Shown here: positions 62,412 through 64,000 of the stretch, piece by piece
Numbering within the stretch: position 1 is the first letter of the stretch
Layout of the letters: each line of letters starts with the position of its first letter
Assembly: GCA_030765055.1 (NCBI GenBank)
Contig: CM060958.1
Span: forward strand, 3,957,191-4,021,190
Direction of reading: 5' to 3'
DNA from: Mantis religiosa
Taxonomy: Eukaryota > Arthropoda > Insecta > Mantodea > Mantidae
DNA: 64,000 nucleotides
Notes under the pieces: generated by a model
What the model was told of the DNA's origin: nothing
Database searches by the model: none
The model's input: the letters and a program-made list of their open reading frames with translations, nothing else
Made by a program: the position numbers and the translations under genes

Positions 62412-64000
62412 ATCTAAGGTTTTGGCATTCATTGCTATCACTTTAGTGTAGACTATATGCCGACTAACTTGGTCCGGAAGAATGACGATCTAACTTTTTG
62501 GCATTCATTGCTCTCACTTTAGTGTAGACTATCTACCGACTAACTTGGTACGGAACAAAGGCGATCTAACTTTTTGGCATTCATTGCTATCACTTTGGTG
62601 TAGACTATCTGTCGACTAACTTGGTCCGATCCAAAGACGATCTAACTTTTTGGCATTCATTGCTATCACTTTGGTGTAGACTATCTACCGACTAACTTGG
62701 TCCGGAACAAAGACGATCTAAGGTTTCGGAATTCTTAGTTATCACTTTGGTGTAGACTATATGCCGACTAACTTGGTCCGGAAGAATGACGATCTAAATT
62801 TTTGGCATTCATTGCTATCACTTTAGTGTAGACTATCTACCGACTAACTTGGTCCGGAACAAAGACGATCTAAGTTTTTGGAATTCTAAGTTATCACTTT
62901 GGTGTGGACTATCTGCCGACTAACTTGGTCCGGAAGAAAGACGATCTAAATTTTTGGAATTCTAAGTTATCACTTTGGTGTAGACTTTCTGCCGACTAAC
63001 TTGGTCCGGAACAAAGACGATCTAAGTTTTTGGAATTCTAAGCTATCACTTTAGTGTAGACTATCTGCCGACTAACTTGGTCCGGAAGAAAGACGATCTG
63101 AATTTTTGGATCTCTAAGTTATCACTTTAGTGTAGACTTTCTGCCGACTAACTTGGTGCGGAACAAAGACGATCTATTTTTTTGGCATTCATTGCTATCA
63201 CTTTAGTGGAGACTATCTGCCGACTTACTTGCTCCGGAAGAAAGACGATCTAAGTTTTTGGAATTCTAAATTATCACTTTAGTGTAGACTTTCTGCCGAC
63301 TAACTTGGTCCGGAACAAAGACGATCTAAGTTTTTGGAATTCTAAGTTATCACTTTAGTGTAGACTATCTGCCGACTAACTTGGTCCGGAAGAAAGACGA
63401 TCTAAATGTTTGGAATTCTAAGTTATCACTTTGGTGTAGACTTTCTGCCGACTAACTTGGTCCGGAACAAAGACGATCTAAGTTTTTGGAATTCTAAGCT
63501 ATCACTTTAGTGTAGACTATCTGCCGACTAACTTGGTCCGGAAGAAAGACGATCTGAATTTTTGGAATTCTAAGTTATCAATTTGGTGTAGACTTTCTGC
63601 CGACTAACTTGGTCCGGAACAAAGACGATCTAACTTTTTGGCATTCATTGCTATCACTTTAGTGTAGACTATCTGCCGACTTACTTGCTCCGGAAGAAAG
63701 ACGATCTAAGTTTTTGGAATTCTAAGTTATCACTTTAGTGTAGACTATCTACCGACTAACTTGGTCCGGAACAAAGACGATCTAACTTTTTGGCATTCAT
63801 TGCTATCACTTTAGTGTAGACTATCTGCCGACTTACTTGCTCCGGAAGAAAGACGATCTATGTTTTTGGAATTCTAAGCTATCACTTTAGTGTAGACTAT
63901 CTACCGACTCACTTGGTCCGGAAGAAAGACGATCTAAATTTTTGGAATTCTAAGTTATCACTTTGGTGTAGACTTTCTGCCGACTAACTTGGTCCGGAAC
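62412..64000. repeat. Long-range duplicated segment, copy 2 (runs off the window end)
   Basis: Second copy of 53,446-55,034 with no indel between the copies over about 1.59 kb and only a few substitutions (for example GACGTACTG versus GACGATCTG just before the TGGATCTCTA marker). The match is still continuing at base 64,000, so its full length is unknown. Confidence 0.88.

Larger units (their letters stand above)
28566..64000. repeat. 76-bp tandem satellite, about 466 units, continues beyond the window
   Basis: Direct repeat with period 76 bp over 35.4 kb. Landmarks: TACCGACTAACTTGGT, then (C/G)CGGA.CAAAGACG, ATCTAA, a variable T-rich segment ending TTTTTGG, a variable segment TATTTATAGTTATC or AATTCTAAGTTATC or CATTCATTGCTATC, and ACTTTGGTGTAGACTATC. 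A short dyad GTAGA-CTA-TCTAC spans the unit junction. Lines 19 x 60 bases apart are in register (15 x 76 = 1,140), confirming the period. Sequence types are arranged in zones (listed separately) with sharp changes. No transposon parent is recognised. The only open frame above 60 codons (60,343-60,546) is an artefact created by a 2-bp deletion near 60,440. Confidence 0.97.
52891..64000. repeat. 76-bp satellite zone 4 (GGTCCGGAA type; CATTCATTGCT and GAATTCTAAG forms)
   Basis: The change from GATGCGGATC to GGTCCGGAAC and from TATTTATAG to CATTCATTG happens within one unit near 52,890. Two forms intermix: GGCATTCATTGCTATC and GGAATTCTAAGTTATC (the latter with an EcoRI site in each unit). Higher-order repeats: 304 bp x 3 (CTGTCTGTCGACGAAC at 57,591, 57,895, 58,199), 1,216 bp (GGACCGGAAG at 58,901 and 60,117) and 8,966 bp (53.45-55.03 kb versus 62.41-64.0 kb). 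Confidence 0.9.

Noticed and set aside
28566..64000. CRISPR array
   Set aside because: Units are contiguous and almost wholly conserved, without unique spacers, and the context is animal DNA without cas genes.

Overview
Window type and organism. This looks like repeat-rich, probably heterochromatic DNA from an animal, most likely an arthropod. That is an inference from decayed mariner/Tc1-type transposases, Penelope-like retroelement (PLE) fragments and tRNA-derived SINEs of a style common in arthropods. I see no intact host gene, no rRNA, no functional tRNA, no CRISPR and no bacterial signal. About 90% of the window (roughly 57-58 kb) is direct tandem repeat.

Layout. 1-2.9 kb: a graveyard of transposon relics. 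These are a DDE_3-type transposase piece, a mariner C-terminus, an unrecognised open frame, and a PLE GIY-YIG endonuclease relic on the minus strand. 2.9-8.6 kb: a 64-65 bp satellite with a homogenised core and a diverged 130-bp dimeric edge. 8.6-9.9 kb: low-information DNA, then a second mariner relic that stops before the second catalytic Asp. 9.9-12.9 kb: the 3' part of a PLE whose GIY-YIG domain has been amplified in place into 17 copies of 149 bp; the array is followed by the C-terminal remainder of the domain and a hammerhead-ribozyme-like fold. 13.07-24.87 kb: about 86 copies of a 137-bp satellite, including a 4,385-bp (32-unit) block duplicated head to tail. 24.87-26.3 kb: a minus-strand tRNA-SINE and AT-rich spacer. 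26.3-28.56 kb: a SINE head whose body is tandemly repeated about 20 times (108 bp). 28.57-64.0 kb: about 466 copies of a 76-bp satellite running off the window end, in sharp subfamily zones with many higher-order repeats (304, 381, 531, 608, 836 and 1,216 bp) and a long-range 8,966-bp duplication.

How it fits together. Nothing here works as a gene set. The window reads as a place where satellites are being born. At least two of the five arrays grew from recognisable pieces of mobile elements (a PLE endonuclease domain and a SINE body). A third (137 bp) begins about 165 bp past the PLE ribozyme-like motif. Four of the five unit lengths (64/65, 149, 137, 76) are not multiples of three, so the many short open frames inside arrays rotate frame and are not protein genes.

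Limits. Family assignments come from reading translated motifs, not from database searches. Array boundaries are good to roughly 10-30 bp, and internal duplication boundaries to roughly 50-100 bp.
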